Positions 10,411-19,682 of a stretch of 23,442 nucleotides of DNA are shown here, piece by piece (position 1 is the first letter of the stretch; the number at the start of each line of letters is the position of its first letter). Below the pieces are notes generated by a model that was not told the origin of the DNA, did no database searches, and saw only the letters and a list, made by a program, of their open reading frames with translations. Location of the stretch: assembly GCA_021464525.1 (NCBI GenBank), contig JADRCO010001024.1:1-23442 (forward strand). The letters are read 5' to 3'. This stretch comes from Rhizophagus sp. LPA8_4_AMF (taxonomy: Eukaryota; Glomeromycota; Glomeromycetes; Glomerales; Glomeraceae). The position numbers and the translations under genes are program-made.

Positions 10411-13400
10411 ATGTCCGGATATCCACCTCCTCCACCGGCAATGTATTCACAGCAATCCACTTATCCCTCTCCTTACCAAGGAGGTTATGGGTATGATAAC
10501 GGTGTATATGATAATAATAGATATAATAATAATAGCTATAATAATAATAATGGTTATAATAATAATAATAGTTATAATAATAATAATAATTATAATAATA
10601 ATAATAATAATTATGGATATAACAATGATGGTTATAATAATGGTTATAATAATAATAATAACGGTTATAATAATGGTGGTTACAATAATCAAAATGAATA
10701 TAATCATAATCAAAATTATCATGATCATCAATTGGAACGTCAAAATAGTTATCCTGATCCAAATCATCATTCTTTGGATTTTGATCAAGGGTTTACTGAT
10801 AAAGTTAATAAAAGAAAGGTAAATTTACTAAAATTATGAATTTGAGTTTTTTTATGCTTTTCAAAAATTAAAATTAACTTTATCTATTTTTTTAAAAATT
10901 TATTTAACTTTATCTTAAAATTTTTAAAAATTTTAAAAAATTTAGTCAATTAGACATGTGGAATTAACTCATGGAAATTTAATATTAGATTGTCCAGTTC
11001 CAGATAAAGTCCTTCAAAATGTAAAAATGAAAACAGGAGAAGAATTTACTCATATGAGATATACAGCAGTAACTTGTGATCCTGATGATTTTATAAAAAA
11101 TAATTATTTACTTCGTCCTCATATTTTTGGAAGAAAAACGGAATTAATGATCGTTATGACTATGTATAATGAAGATGATCAATTATTTATTAAAACAATG
11201 TCATCTGCTATTAAAAATATAGCTCATTTATGTACAAAAGATAAATCAAAAATTTGGGGTAAAGATGGTTGGGAAAAAGTTGTGGTGGTTGTAGTAGCAG
11301 ATGGTCGTAATAAAGTAAATCAACGTGTATTAAAAGTTCTTGGTGCTATGGGTGTTTATCAAGATGGTATTATTCAAGATAATGTTGATGGTCAAGCTGT
11401 TACTGGTCATTTATTTGAATATACTTCTCAATTAATGCTTGATAATGATTTAAATATATATGGTCTTGATAAAAATGTTCCTCCTGTACAAATCCTTTTT
11501 TGTTTAAAAGAAAAAAATGCGAAAAAATTAAATAGTCATAGATGGTTTTTTAATGCTTTTGCTGCTCAATTAAATCCAAATGTATGTATTTTATTAGATG
11601 TTGGTACAAAACCTTCTAGTACTTCTATTTATCATCTTTGGAGAGCATTTGATAGAGATCAAAAAATTGGTGGTGCTTGTGGTGAAATTAAAGCTGAACT
11701 TGGTGCTAATGGAAAAAATTTACTTAATCCTTTAATTGCATCTCAAAATTTTGAATATAAAATGTCAAATATCTTGGATAAACCTTTAGAATCTGTATTT
11801 GGTTATATCTCCGTATTACCAGGTGCTTTCTCTGCTTATAGATATAAAGCATTACAAAATACTTCTCCTGGTAAAGGTCCTTTGGCTTCTTATTTTAAAG
11901 GTGAAACCATGCATGGTTCTTCTGATGCTGGTATTTTTGAAGCCAATATGTATTTAGCAGAAGATCGTATTTTATGTTTTGAATTGGTCGCTAAAACTAA
12001 TGAAGCTTGGACTTTAAAATATGTAAAGGTAAAAAATTAATTACATACACGTATTAATATTTACACGTATTAATCGTATTAATATTTACATGTATTAATT
12101 TTCTTTATTTTCTCTTTCTCTTTAGTCTGCTAAAGCAGAAACAGATGTACCAGATAATGTTCCGGAATTTATTTCACAACGTCGTAGATGGTTAAATGGT
12201 TCTTTCTTTGCCGCTTTTTATTCAATTGCAAATTTTATGCGTATTTGGAGTTCTGGTCAACCTTTTTCTCGTAAAATCCTTTTACAAATTGAATTCATTT
12301 ATAACGCGATTAATCTTCTCTTTAATTGGTTCGCTTTAGTAAGTAATTTATGCAACATTTTATTTATTTATTTAAAAAGAGTACGACGGGTTTTAATAAA
12401 GAATTCATTTATATATACATATTATTTTTTTCAGGGAAACTTTTATTTGGCGTTCTTTTTCTTGACATCTGCTACAACATCAAATCCAAAATTTGATCCA
12501 TTCAAAGGCCTTGGAGATGAATTATTTTATGTAATTCGTTCATTATATTTGATGGTTATAGTAACAATATTTATTTGTTCAATGGGTAATCGTCCACAAG
12601 GTTATAAAATAACTTACTTTCTTTGTATTATATTATTCGCAATAATTATGGCAACAATGTTATATTGTGCAGGTTATACAGTTTATCTTAGTATAGAAAA
12701 TGTTAATGATTTTAAAAGTATAGTAAGTATAAAAGATGCATTAAAAAGTGCAGAATTTCGTGATGTAGTAATTTCTTTAGCTTCAACTTATGGATTATAT
12801 TTTAGTTCTTCTTTATTACATGGTGAACCATGGCATATGATAACTTGTTTGGTTCAATATACTTTATTAATTCCTTTTTATGTAAACATTTTAATGGTAT
12901 ATGCATTTTGTAATACTCATGATGTTTCTTGGGGTACTAAAGGTGATAATAATAATAATGGTGGAGGAAGTAGCGCACAACCTATTGCTGGTAAAGATGG
13001 TAAAAAATTGATGCAAGTTGAAGTACCTCATGAAAAAGCTGATATTAATGCTACTTATGATGATTTGGTTAATGATTTAAAAATTAGAGTATATGAAGAA
13101 AAACAACATCGTGATGCTGCTACTAAAAAAGATGATTATTATAAATTATTTAGAACTAATTTAGTATTAGCCTGGATGTTTTCAAATGCTTTCTTAGTTG
13201 TGTTTTTCACTTCAAATACTTGGAATAGATACGTTCATGAAAAAATTTCTGATGGTGCTTATAATCCTTATTTATCATTCAGTAAGTATATTTTCTTGAT
13301 AAAAAAATTACAAACTTATTTATTACATAAATTTATTAACTGATTTCTTTTTTTATTATAGTATTTTGGTCTGTTACATGCCTTTCAGCTTTTAGAGCTT

Positions 13401-13444
13401 TCGGATGTGTTTGGTATTTAATCCTTAGATTGTTGTACGGTTAA
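10411..13444 (+). CDS. CHS: Chitin synthase (division 1, class I/II-like), five exons
   Basis: The enzyme polymerises UDP-GlcNAc into chitin at the plasma membrane. Exons are 10411-10818, 10946-12028, 12126-12338, 12435-13281 and 13362-13444, in total 2634 nt or 877 residues. Donors are GTAAAT, GTAAAA, GTAAGT and GTAAGT; acceptors all end in AG. Residues 1-136 are a low-complexity head dominated by Asn, Tyr and Gly. The first junction rebuilds the family signature [17 protein letters not shown]. Catalytic motifs follow: EDR at 475-477, QRRRWLNG at 515-522 (the classical QxxRW) and SWGTKG at 733-738. LPGAFSAYR lies before EDR. About six membrane segments follow QRRRW, and the protein ends after a final helix at LLYG. 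The total length fits class I/II enzymes. The stop codon overlaps a 12-bp tandem array. Confidence 0.97.
10495..10690 (+). repeat. AAT/TAT-rich trinucleotide tract coding an Asn/Tyr-rich segment
   Basis: Within chitin synthase exon 1 the DNA is a near-microsatellite of AAT codons broken by TAT and GGT, giving runs such as [13 protein letters not shown]. The repeat keeps other frames open on both strands, which creates spurious overlapping ORFs. The length probably varies between strains through replication slippage. Confidence 0.85.
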
Positions 13445-13540
13445 CTGCACAGTTAATTGCACGGTTAATTGTACGGTTAATTGCACGGTTAATTGTACGG
13501 TTAATTGTACGGTTATTTGCACGACGGTTATTGTACGGTC
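13435..13540 (+). repeat. 12-bp tandem array starting inside the chitin synthase stop region
   Basis: About eight units follow each other: GTACGGTTAACT, GCACAGTTAATT, GCACGGTTAATT, GTACGGTTAATT, GCACGGTTAATT, GTACGGTTAATT, GTACGGTTATTT, then a 14-base variant and a partial GTACGG. The first unit contains the final codons (Tyr, Gly, stop) of chitin synthase, so the array seems to have grown from the end of the coding sequence into the 3' UTR. Units alternate between GT and GC starts. Confidence 0.95.
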
Positions 13541-13762
13541 AGATATAATATAAAATAGATTATAAAATGGCTTTATTCTAGATAGATTAGATATACATTT
13601 TTTTCTTCTTGTTGTATTAAAAATCGTTCATTTACACAAGATTTTATACAAAAATAAATAATAAACCATCCATAATAAAACATTCATCATATATATCCGT
13701 TGTTTACATGTACTGTATACTACAAGTATTAAATTCTAACATAATTATATAACACAACAGTG
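13445..13762. other. Shared 3' region of convergent chitin synthase and VTA1
   Basis: The 318 bp between the two stop codons contain the rest of the 12-bp array and A/T-rich sequence with AATAAA-like words (about 13651-13663) that could direct polyadenylation of the plus-strand mRNA. The two 3' UTRs probably meet or overlap here. No gene is present. Confidence 0.5.
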
Positions 13763-15446
13763 TTATTGGTTATATGGTTTCAATGTTTCAAGTGCCTTAT
13801 TCAAATAATTAACAGCTGTTTTAACATCATTGTAATCCAATGCACTACCTGCAAATTTACAATATTTCTGAACTACTTCCACTGTACTTGATTCGATTTC
13901 AGCTGAATAAGAATGCATGTTACAATTTGCAGATGCTGAAAATGTAGATTGTTGATATGAAATTTGTTGACGTGAAGGATGTTGATGTGAAGGTAGTTGT
14001 TGATGTGGAGGCTGTTGATGTGAAGGTTGTTGATGTGGAAGTTGTTGATGTGGAGGTTGTTGTGGAGGTTGATGTGATGGAGGTTTAACCGGTTGAATGT
14101 AATTTTGAGTTGATGGTTGAGGAGGAGGAAGGAATGAATTATGAGGTGATTGCGGTGATAGATTTGGTTGATAATGGTGAGATTGCGTGTAATCATTTGT
14201 GAATCCTGTATGTGGTAAAGTAGAAGGAGGTTGTGGTGGAGAGGGTTGCTGATAGTTTTGATGTACATCATAAAAATTAGTGTTAGGTGAAGGTGAGAAA
14301 TTTGGTGCTGGAGGATTCTGATTAAATTGATTATCAAAATTACTATTTCCAGCATAGTCATTTACTTTTGGTGGAAGAGGTGGTGCTACTTGTTTTCCAA
14401 TATCAATTTGATCAAATGAAGAAACCAAATCTTGGACATTTGGGACAGAATTATTATGAGTTGATGCTGATGGGAATATTGGAAATGTATCAATTGCATC
14501 GTTATTTGAAGCGGGAGGAGGACCTGTCGGTAATGCTGTTAGACTTGGTGTCGTTTGTGCAGGAGGAAATTGGTCAATACCGGGAATGATTTGATTAATT
14601 TCTTCAGATTCTAGCTTTTGCTCATCTTGTTCGCCTCCAGGAGGCCCAGGCACAGGTGTTCGACCTTCTTTCAATGCTTTTGTTATTTCAACCGCCTTCC
14701 ATTTTGCATATTTTATCTTATCTTCAAACTATATAAATCAAATAAAATCATAAACAATTAATTATATCAACATAATGCCGGTTAAATAAAAATTAAATAT
14801 CTACCTCTTTATTGATATTTCCAAATATTCTAAGCAATTCCATGTATGATGATGCTGCTAAGAAAGTTTTTGCTGTATTTCTATATATACGTAATTTCAA
14901 CATATTAGAGATAAATTTTTTGAAATTAATAAACAATTTTTTTATTACAATATGAACCTTGTGGCTTTGCCAGCTCTATCTTCATTATCTGCAATTGTAA
15001 AAACCTTCAGTGAAAAATTTTCTATATATGCTTCACCAGCCATTTCATTTGTAATAGCTTCATTGTCTGCGAATTCTTTTTTTTCCTAATAATATAATCA
15101 TTTTAAAAAGAATCAAACGATTAAATGATTATATATTAAATAAAAGTCAAAAATCATTTTTTTTTTTTTATTATTTACTTGTTCGAGTATATCTAATAAT
15201 TTGGCAAGGAACTGTTTGCTCTCTTTACTCTTTGTTCCCTTATCAAGGGCAAGTTTTGCAGCAAGAAAATTACCTAGATATAAAAATAATATTTAAATTA
15301 TAACGCAAACTATATTCATTATATTCAAAGATATTAGTCTTACAGTAATAAGATATTACGGGCTCTCTTTTTCGCGTCTCTTGAGCTCGTTGAAGGTATG
15401 GATTAATAAATTTCAACTCTTCTGGAAGTGATGGAAGCGAAGCCAT
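13763..15446 (-). CDS. VTA1: VTA1/LIP5-type ESCRT-III and Vps4 cofactor, five exons
   Basis: Vta1 activates the AAA-ATPase Vps4 and binds ESCRT-III during multivesicular-body sorting on endosomes. Minus-strand exons are 15446-15344, 15273-15179, 15085-14958, 14880-14805 and 14728-13763, totalling 1368 nt or 455 residues. Residues 1-160 match the N-terminal tandem MIT region: PEELKFINPYLQRAQE, then YYCNFLAAKLAL, the conserved EDRAG around 101-105, KTFLAAS, and YAKWKAVEI followed by GRTPVPGPP. A roughly 240-residue linker is rich in Pro, Gln, Asn and His, with repeated HQQ units. The last 50 residues (YSAEIESSTVEVVQKYCKFAGSALDY onward to the end) are the C-terminal Vps4-binding helical domain; ALDY and AVNYLNKAL are typical. 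Intron 3 uses an unusual GTTCAT donor, which I chose because it keeps the family spacing between DRAG and KTF. Confidence 0.93.
13975..14090 (-). repeat. Imperfect repeat coding a His/Gln/Pro-rich linker in VTA1
   Basis: On the minus strand the units code for variants of HQQPPHQQLPSHQ, through repeats of CATCAACAAC and similar words. They lie in the disordered linker between the MIT region and the Vps4-binding domain. Repeat slippage would change only linker length. Confidence 0.8.
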
Positions 15447-15806
15447 TATGTAATTAAATATTGATCTAATATTTGTTTTGATAATGTAAGCTATGTATTT
15501 AAAATATTTAAAATCAACAAAACGGAGCGAAATTTTTAATGCTTCGAAAAGTACATGTTCACATTCGGTTCACATGATATGATATCCTTCGGAATTTTGG
15601 TTGGTTAAAACGTATGATTGGTTAAAAGATCAATTTTGTCTACAATATACTTTTTGATAATAAAATGCAATGCGGGGTTTGTGTTTGGTTATGGATTAGC
15701 ACGGTGTTACAAAAAAAATTATATAATTTAATTGATCTCTTTTTTTTTGATCAGTTCTAGTATTTTTCACTTTTCACCTTTTTAAAGTCTTAAAAAGATT
15801 TTAAAT
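15447..15806. promoter_or_regulatory. Shared divergent promoter of VTA1 and the JMJD6-like gene
   Basis: The two start codons are 360 bp apart and point away from each other, so both promoters and leaders lie here. The middle (about 15535-15640) is the most GC-balanced part. Next to the JMJD6 start is a run of C/T-rich sequence. No specific factor site can be named with confidence. Confidence 0.5.
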
Positions 15807-17727
15807 ATGCCACCTTCTACTTACTCTTGTAGCTCTGAACAAACGGAGAATCAAGTTAATGGTACTAAACAGAATCAACCAAAAGTAAAAAGCGTAGCCG
15901 AACTAGTCAGTATAGATTTCGAAAAGTATGAACGCAAAATAAAAAACGCAAAAGTTAGGGCTCGGTCAGGTCTGTCATCATGAAACTAGTTCATTGACTT
16001 TGTTAGCAACCTGTATTATTTTTTATAAATACCAAATTTTATGTATAAAAACAGAAATTAAGTAAAGAAATACTAAAGTTTTTTCGTTATACAAACACAG
16101 AATTGGACATTTTCGAATGGTCAAAACATGGTTACGCTAAAAATGATTATTGGATACCATCATTCGCGGACAAAGTTCCTCGGATTGAAGAATCAAAAGT
16201 CTCTCGAGAAGAATTTATTGAGAAATATGAAGCTCCCGGTTTACCAGTTGTCATTACTGGATGTACAAAAGGCTGGCCAGCAGAGGTTAAGTGGAATAGG
16301 GAGGTTAGAACTGAAATTCTTTCCTATTTATAAGAAACCTATTTCCCTGGATAATTATTGAACTATATAGTTAATGCTTTTTTTTAAAAGACACTTCTTA
16401 AAAAATTTGAAGCTTACAGATTTAAAGTCGGTGAAGATGATAATGGGAATCCTGTTCGAATGCAATTCAAATATTACTTACATTATTTAGAAAATGAAGC
16501 TATTGAGGACGATAGTCCTTTATATATTTTTGATTCTTCTTTTGGCAAGCTGAAAAAGTCATCGAAATCGGCTGCAAAAAAAGACGAACCCTCTGAGATT
16601 CAAGACAAATCCTTCGAAGTACCAAAGAAACAGTATCGTCGTCCATGCTTGTTGAGAGATTATAAACCTCCCAAATATTTTGACGATGATCTTTTTCGTT
16701 TTACGGGTGAAAAACGTCCACCCTATCGTTGGTTCGTTCTTGGCGGTGAAAGAAGTGGTACTGGGTAAATATAATTTGTCCTATTGTTCAAATATTTGAA
16801 ATATTTAAACTAATTAAATTGTTTTCCTTTTTCTCAGGATGCATTTTGATCCATTGGGTACTTCTGCTTGGAATACTTTATTAGTTGGACATAAGAGGTG
16901 GTGTCTTTTTCCACCTTCAACTCCTCGTAAAATAATTGATCCAAAAATGCAAGGTTCAGATCACGAGGCTGTATCATGGTTTACTCATGTATTTCCTATT
17001 TTAGTTAAAGTTCATAAGGGCCAAGAGGAGAGTTATGCTGAAAAATTTGGAATGATTCAGGTGTTGCAAAAACCCGGTGAAACTATGTTTGTACCAGGAG
17101 GATGGTATCACGTGGTCATGAATCTAGGTAAATTTAGTTAAATTAATTTTTTTAGTATAGGGATACTTTCCAGTACTAATTTACTTCATTTATGTAATAG
17201 ATTTTACGATAGCTGTCACTCAGAATTTTTGTTCGCCAACTTCAATTGAGCACGTTTGGTTGCGTACAAGGAATGCACGTCCAAAACTTGCACAAAAACT
17301 CTTAACTAAACTTACTAAATTATCTAATGTTGGAGGTAAGAGGCATGACAAGGAATTCTATATAGACCTGGCGAATAAAATCAAACTTTTAGATACAGTT
17401 CCTGCATTCTTTGAAAGTAGTACTAGTAGTAGCAGTAGTTCTTCATCTAGTTCTAGCAGTAGTTCGTTTTTTGGTGATTATGAATTGCAAGTGAGTGAAA
17501 CTCAAAGTGAGACAGAAGGTAGTGATGGAGAATGTCACTGTTATAATTGTAAGATGAAAAGGAAAAGAAAGATCAGAATAGAAAAACTTGAAAGAATTAA
17601 ACAGAGAGAGGAACATGAAAGACAAAAGAGAGAAGGACAACAAACCATCAGAAATAAAGGGAAAAGAAATCATGATAAAAATATGAATGAAGATGTTAGA
17701 GATAAGAAAAGAAGAAAAGGAATATAA
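15807..17727 (+). CDS. JMJD6: JMJD6-type JmjC oxygenase with poly-Ser tail, five exons
   Basis: JMJD6 is a nuclear Fe(II)/2-oxoglutarate oxygenase known for lysyl 5-hydroxylation of splicing factors; arginine demethylation is debated. Proposed exons are 15807-15953, 16055-16303, 16391-16764, 16838-17127 and 17201-17727, giving 528 residues. Catalytic residues are complete: H259 and D261 in [11 protein letters not shown] and H348 in [10 protein letters not shown] bind iron; K276 (GHKRW) and T360 (AVTQNF) match the 2-oxoglutarate contacts, with the same +17 and +12 offsets as in human JMJD6. Other signatures are [13 protein letters not shown] and [10 protein letters not shown] poly-Ser block at 426-442 and a basic C-terminal tail (KRKRKIR, KKRRKG) parallel the animal protein and suggest a nuclear location. 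The exon 1/2 junction is the least certain; two donors at 15964 and 15969 also fit with other acceptors. Confidence 0.93.
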
Positions 17728-18490
17728 TTTTTATTATTATAGAATAACAATAACGACAATATTATTAGTTTTTAGTTTGCTTTTTTTTAGTTATATACAT
17801 TATATACAATGATAATACTAGAATAATTAAATGATAAAGCTAGAGTAATTCAATTATAATGCTAGAATAATTCAATGTACGTCAAATATATAAAACTTAA
17901 ATAATAAAGAATTGCAATTAATTTTGAAATGATTAACTTTAAAGAATTAAGTATAAATATATTTTGACATATTACTAGTGTTTTAAATTTATTTATTTAT
18001 TTCTGATATTAGTTATTAATAGAATATATGTACATAATTATCAATTTGCAAAAATTATACAGTTGCGAAATATTTTTAACATTTTTTTCGAGATTTTCTT
18101 AACATCATAATTATTATGTCTGTTAACAGTCGATGATTGGTTCATGAAGGGTGAGATGATCTTTTTTATTTCCTGTGCTATGACTGTCTATATCAAAGAA
18201 TTTTTTTGGATCGTATTTTTATTAACTTTGCACGAAGAAAGTGATATATGTATGACTTTTAATTGACATTGTGCTGAAATCCTGAAGAGTATAAGGTAGA
18301 ATTTTATATATCCTCTTCTCGATGATCTAGTCATTGACAAAACTATAATATGGAAATTCAAGACCCTGGTATAGATCTGAAGGTTTCTTCCTTATAATTT
18401 CTCGTAATATGTGATTGAAAGCCTGGATTATGCATTTTCTTGTAAGGATGATATTGTATTAAATCCCATACTAAAGCTACAGGAGAGGTA

Positions 18491-18650
18491 ATGGATGTCT
18501 TATCCCCTGATCGACACCATTTACACAATTATGCGAATTTAATTATTCCTACTGGACGATCAATAAATATACATTTATTTATGCGCTCCTGGTAGGTATA
18601 AATATTCGCATAAATTGTGTAAATGGCAGGGGATAAAAAAGTTATACCAT
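18491..18650. mobile_element. Palindromic MITE-like element flanked by TA
   Basis: This 160-bp imperfect palindrome begins ATGG and ends CCAT, with TA on both sides (18489-18490 and 18651-18652). The arms share TATCCCCTG, then CCATTTACACAATT, then ATGCGAAT, and remain complementary to near the centre (CCTACTGG against CCTGGTAGG). The left arm has a few extra bases after CCCCTG. TA flanks and small size fit a non-autonomous Tc1/mariner-type element, but an AGGT direct repeat is also possible at slightly different ends, so the superfamily is uncertain. It has no coding capacity. Confidence 0.75.
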
Positions 18651-18652
18651 TA

Positions 18653-18740
18653 GGTTAGGGGATAAATAGCTTATTTTAATAGTCAAAAATGATCAGCCTA
18701 ACGGCTGATCATTATGTGATTCTAAGCTTATCTCCAACCA
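18653..18740. repeat. Second hairpin repeat next to the palindromic element
   Basis: An imperfect inverted repeat has outer arms GGTTAGGGGATAAATAGCTTA and, on the right, TAAGCTTATCTCCAACC. Inside is a perfect 11-bp stem (AATGATCAGCC at 18688-18698, complement at 18703-18713) with a TAAC loop. GGGGATAA is also found in the arm of the neighbouring element, which hints that both derive from related sequences. No clear target-site duplication is seen. Confidence 0.65.
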
Positions 18741-18753
18741 CCCAGGATATAAC

Positions 18754-18926
18754 TAGTGCTTCGACCCGAATAAAAGCCGTAGATCCATTCCTTGATATTT
18801 TGGCGATTAAATCGGGTCCGGATGATTGACAACCAGGAATTCCATTGATGATCTACGTCTATGCCGGATCCGGATGATCGACAATAAGGAATGGATCATC
18901 CGGTTTTCATCCGGGTCGAAGCACTA
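18754..18926. mobile_element. hAT-type MITE, 173 bp, with 8-bp target-site duplication
   Basis: The element starts TAGTGCTTCGACCC and ends with its exact reverse complement (14 bp perfect). The inverted similarity continues imperfectly to about 45 bp, through GATCCATTCCTT. It is flanked by GATATAAC on both sides (18746-18753 and 18927-18934). An 8-bp duplication and a TAG-type terminus fit the hAT superfamily. There is no ORF, so it must have been moved by a transposase elsewhere. The intact duplication and good terminal match suggest a fairly recent insertion. Internally the words CCGGATGATTGACAA and CCGGATGATCGACAA are repeated. Confidence 0.88.
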
Positions 18927-19682
18927 GATATAACTAATACATAAATGACATGTTTTTATGGCATAGCTAATGACGTTGAATAAACCTGCTTTCATAATCC
19001 GAAAATTCGACGACTCCTATAAAGATTTCACATGAAATATATTGTACATCTCGTATTTTTTAGAAAATTCATTTTGCAATCCCATCTATATATGATTGTA
19101 AATTTTTAATAATTTTTAGGAAATTTCGTTATTTTAAGTTGCAATTTTCTTATAATACAATTTTACATTCTTTGATTTTGAATTTAGAAGTAAGTCCCAG
19201 CTTCTATTATATTGTTATCCTCCTCATCAACAACGCTCACCTTGGTTTTTTCTGATCATCACGTGCTATTTTAATTTGCAAAAATATCAGGAAGAATGTG
19301 AAATAAAAAACATTTGAATCTACAATTCAAAAGTTTATTAAAAAGATTATATTAACTTGAAGTATTTAAATTAGTAACAAATTTCTGTAGTGCTCGAATA
19401 AAAATAATTCGCTTACATTAATTAAAATTAAACAATACATATATTTGAATATTAGTTATATTAAATTTTTATGTAAAGGCAATATTATAATAATAATCCT
19501 AAATTCGTTCTTATTTTTTTTTCCACTCAGCACTTTATAAAACTAATTACAATATTTATAAATAACACGTTTATCTATAATACAAAAGTAACAAAAATGT
19601 GGTTAATGTAATAGCTCTATCGTTTCATATCTTATGTACGCAGATTAACATAAATTCTATTATATTTCTATTATTACAAAAA

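Larger units (their letters stand above)
17728..19682. other. Intergenic region with a cluster of inverted-repeat elements
   Basis: This region lies between the 3' end of JMJD6 and the 3' end of the minus-strand gene at 19683. No gene is seen. The JMJD6 3' UTR probably covers the first 100-200 bp (an AATAAAG word near 17905). Three adjacent hairpin-like elements occupy 18489-18934 and are listed separately. The rest is AT-rich without visible structure. Confidence 0.6.

Noticed and set aside
10334-10822. Three extra long frames over the chitin synthase head, two on the minus strand and one on the plus strand
   Set aside because: They consist of Ile/Met or Tyr/Asn/His runs produced by the AAT/TAT repeat, and the plus-strand frame starting at 10411 joins by splicing to the chitin synthase domain.
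13873-14361. Minus-strand frame rich in Ile, His and Asn inside VTA1 exon 5
   Set aside because: It is an out-of-frame reading of the VTA1 linker repeat; the VTA1 frame has family-specific domains on both sides.
14368-14589. Plus-strand 73-codon frame inside VTA1
   Set aside because: It lies antisense to the coding linker and has no independent motif or start context.
16128-16361. Alternative plus-strand frame over JMJD6 exon 2
   Set aside because: It is offset from the frame that reads KGWPAEVKW and continues into the conserved exon 3; it has no homology signal.
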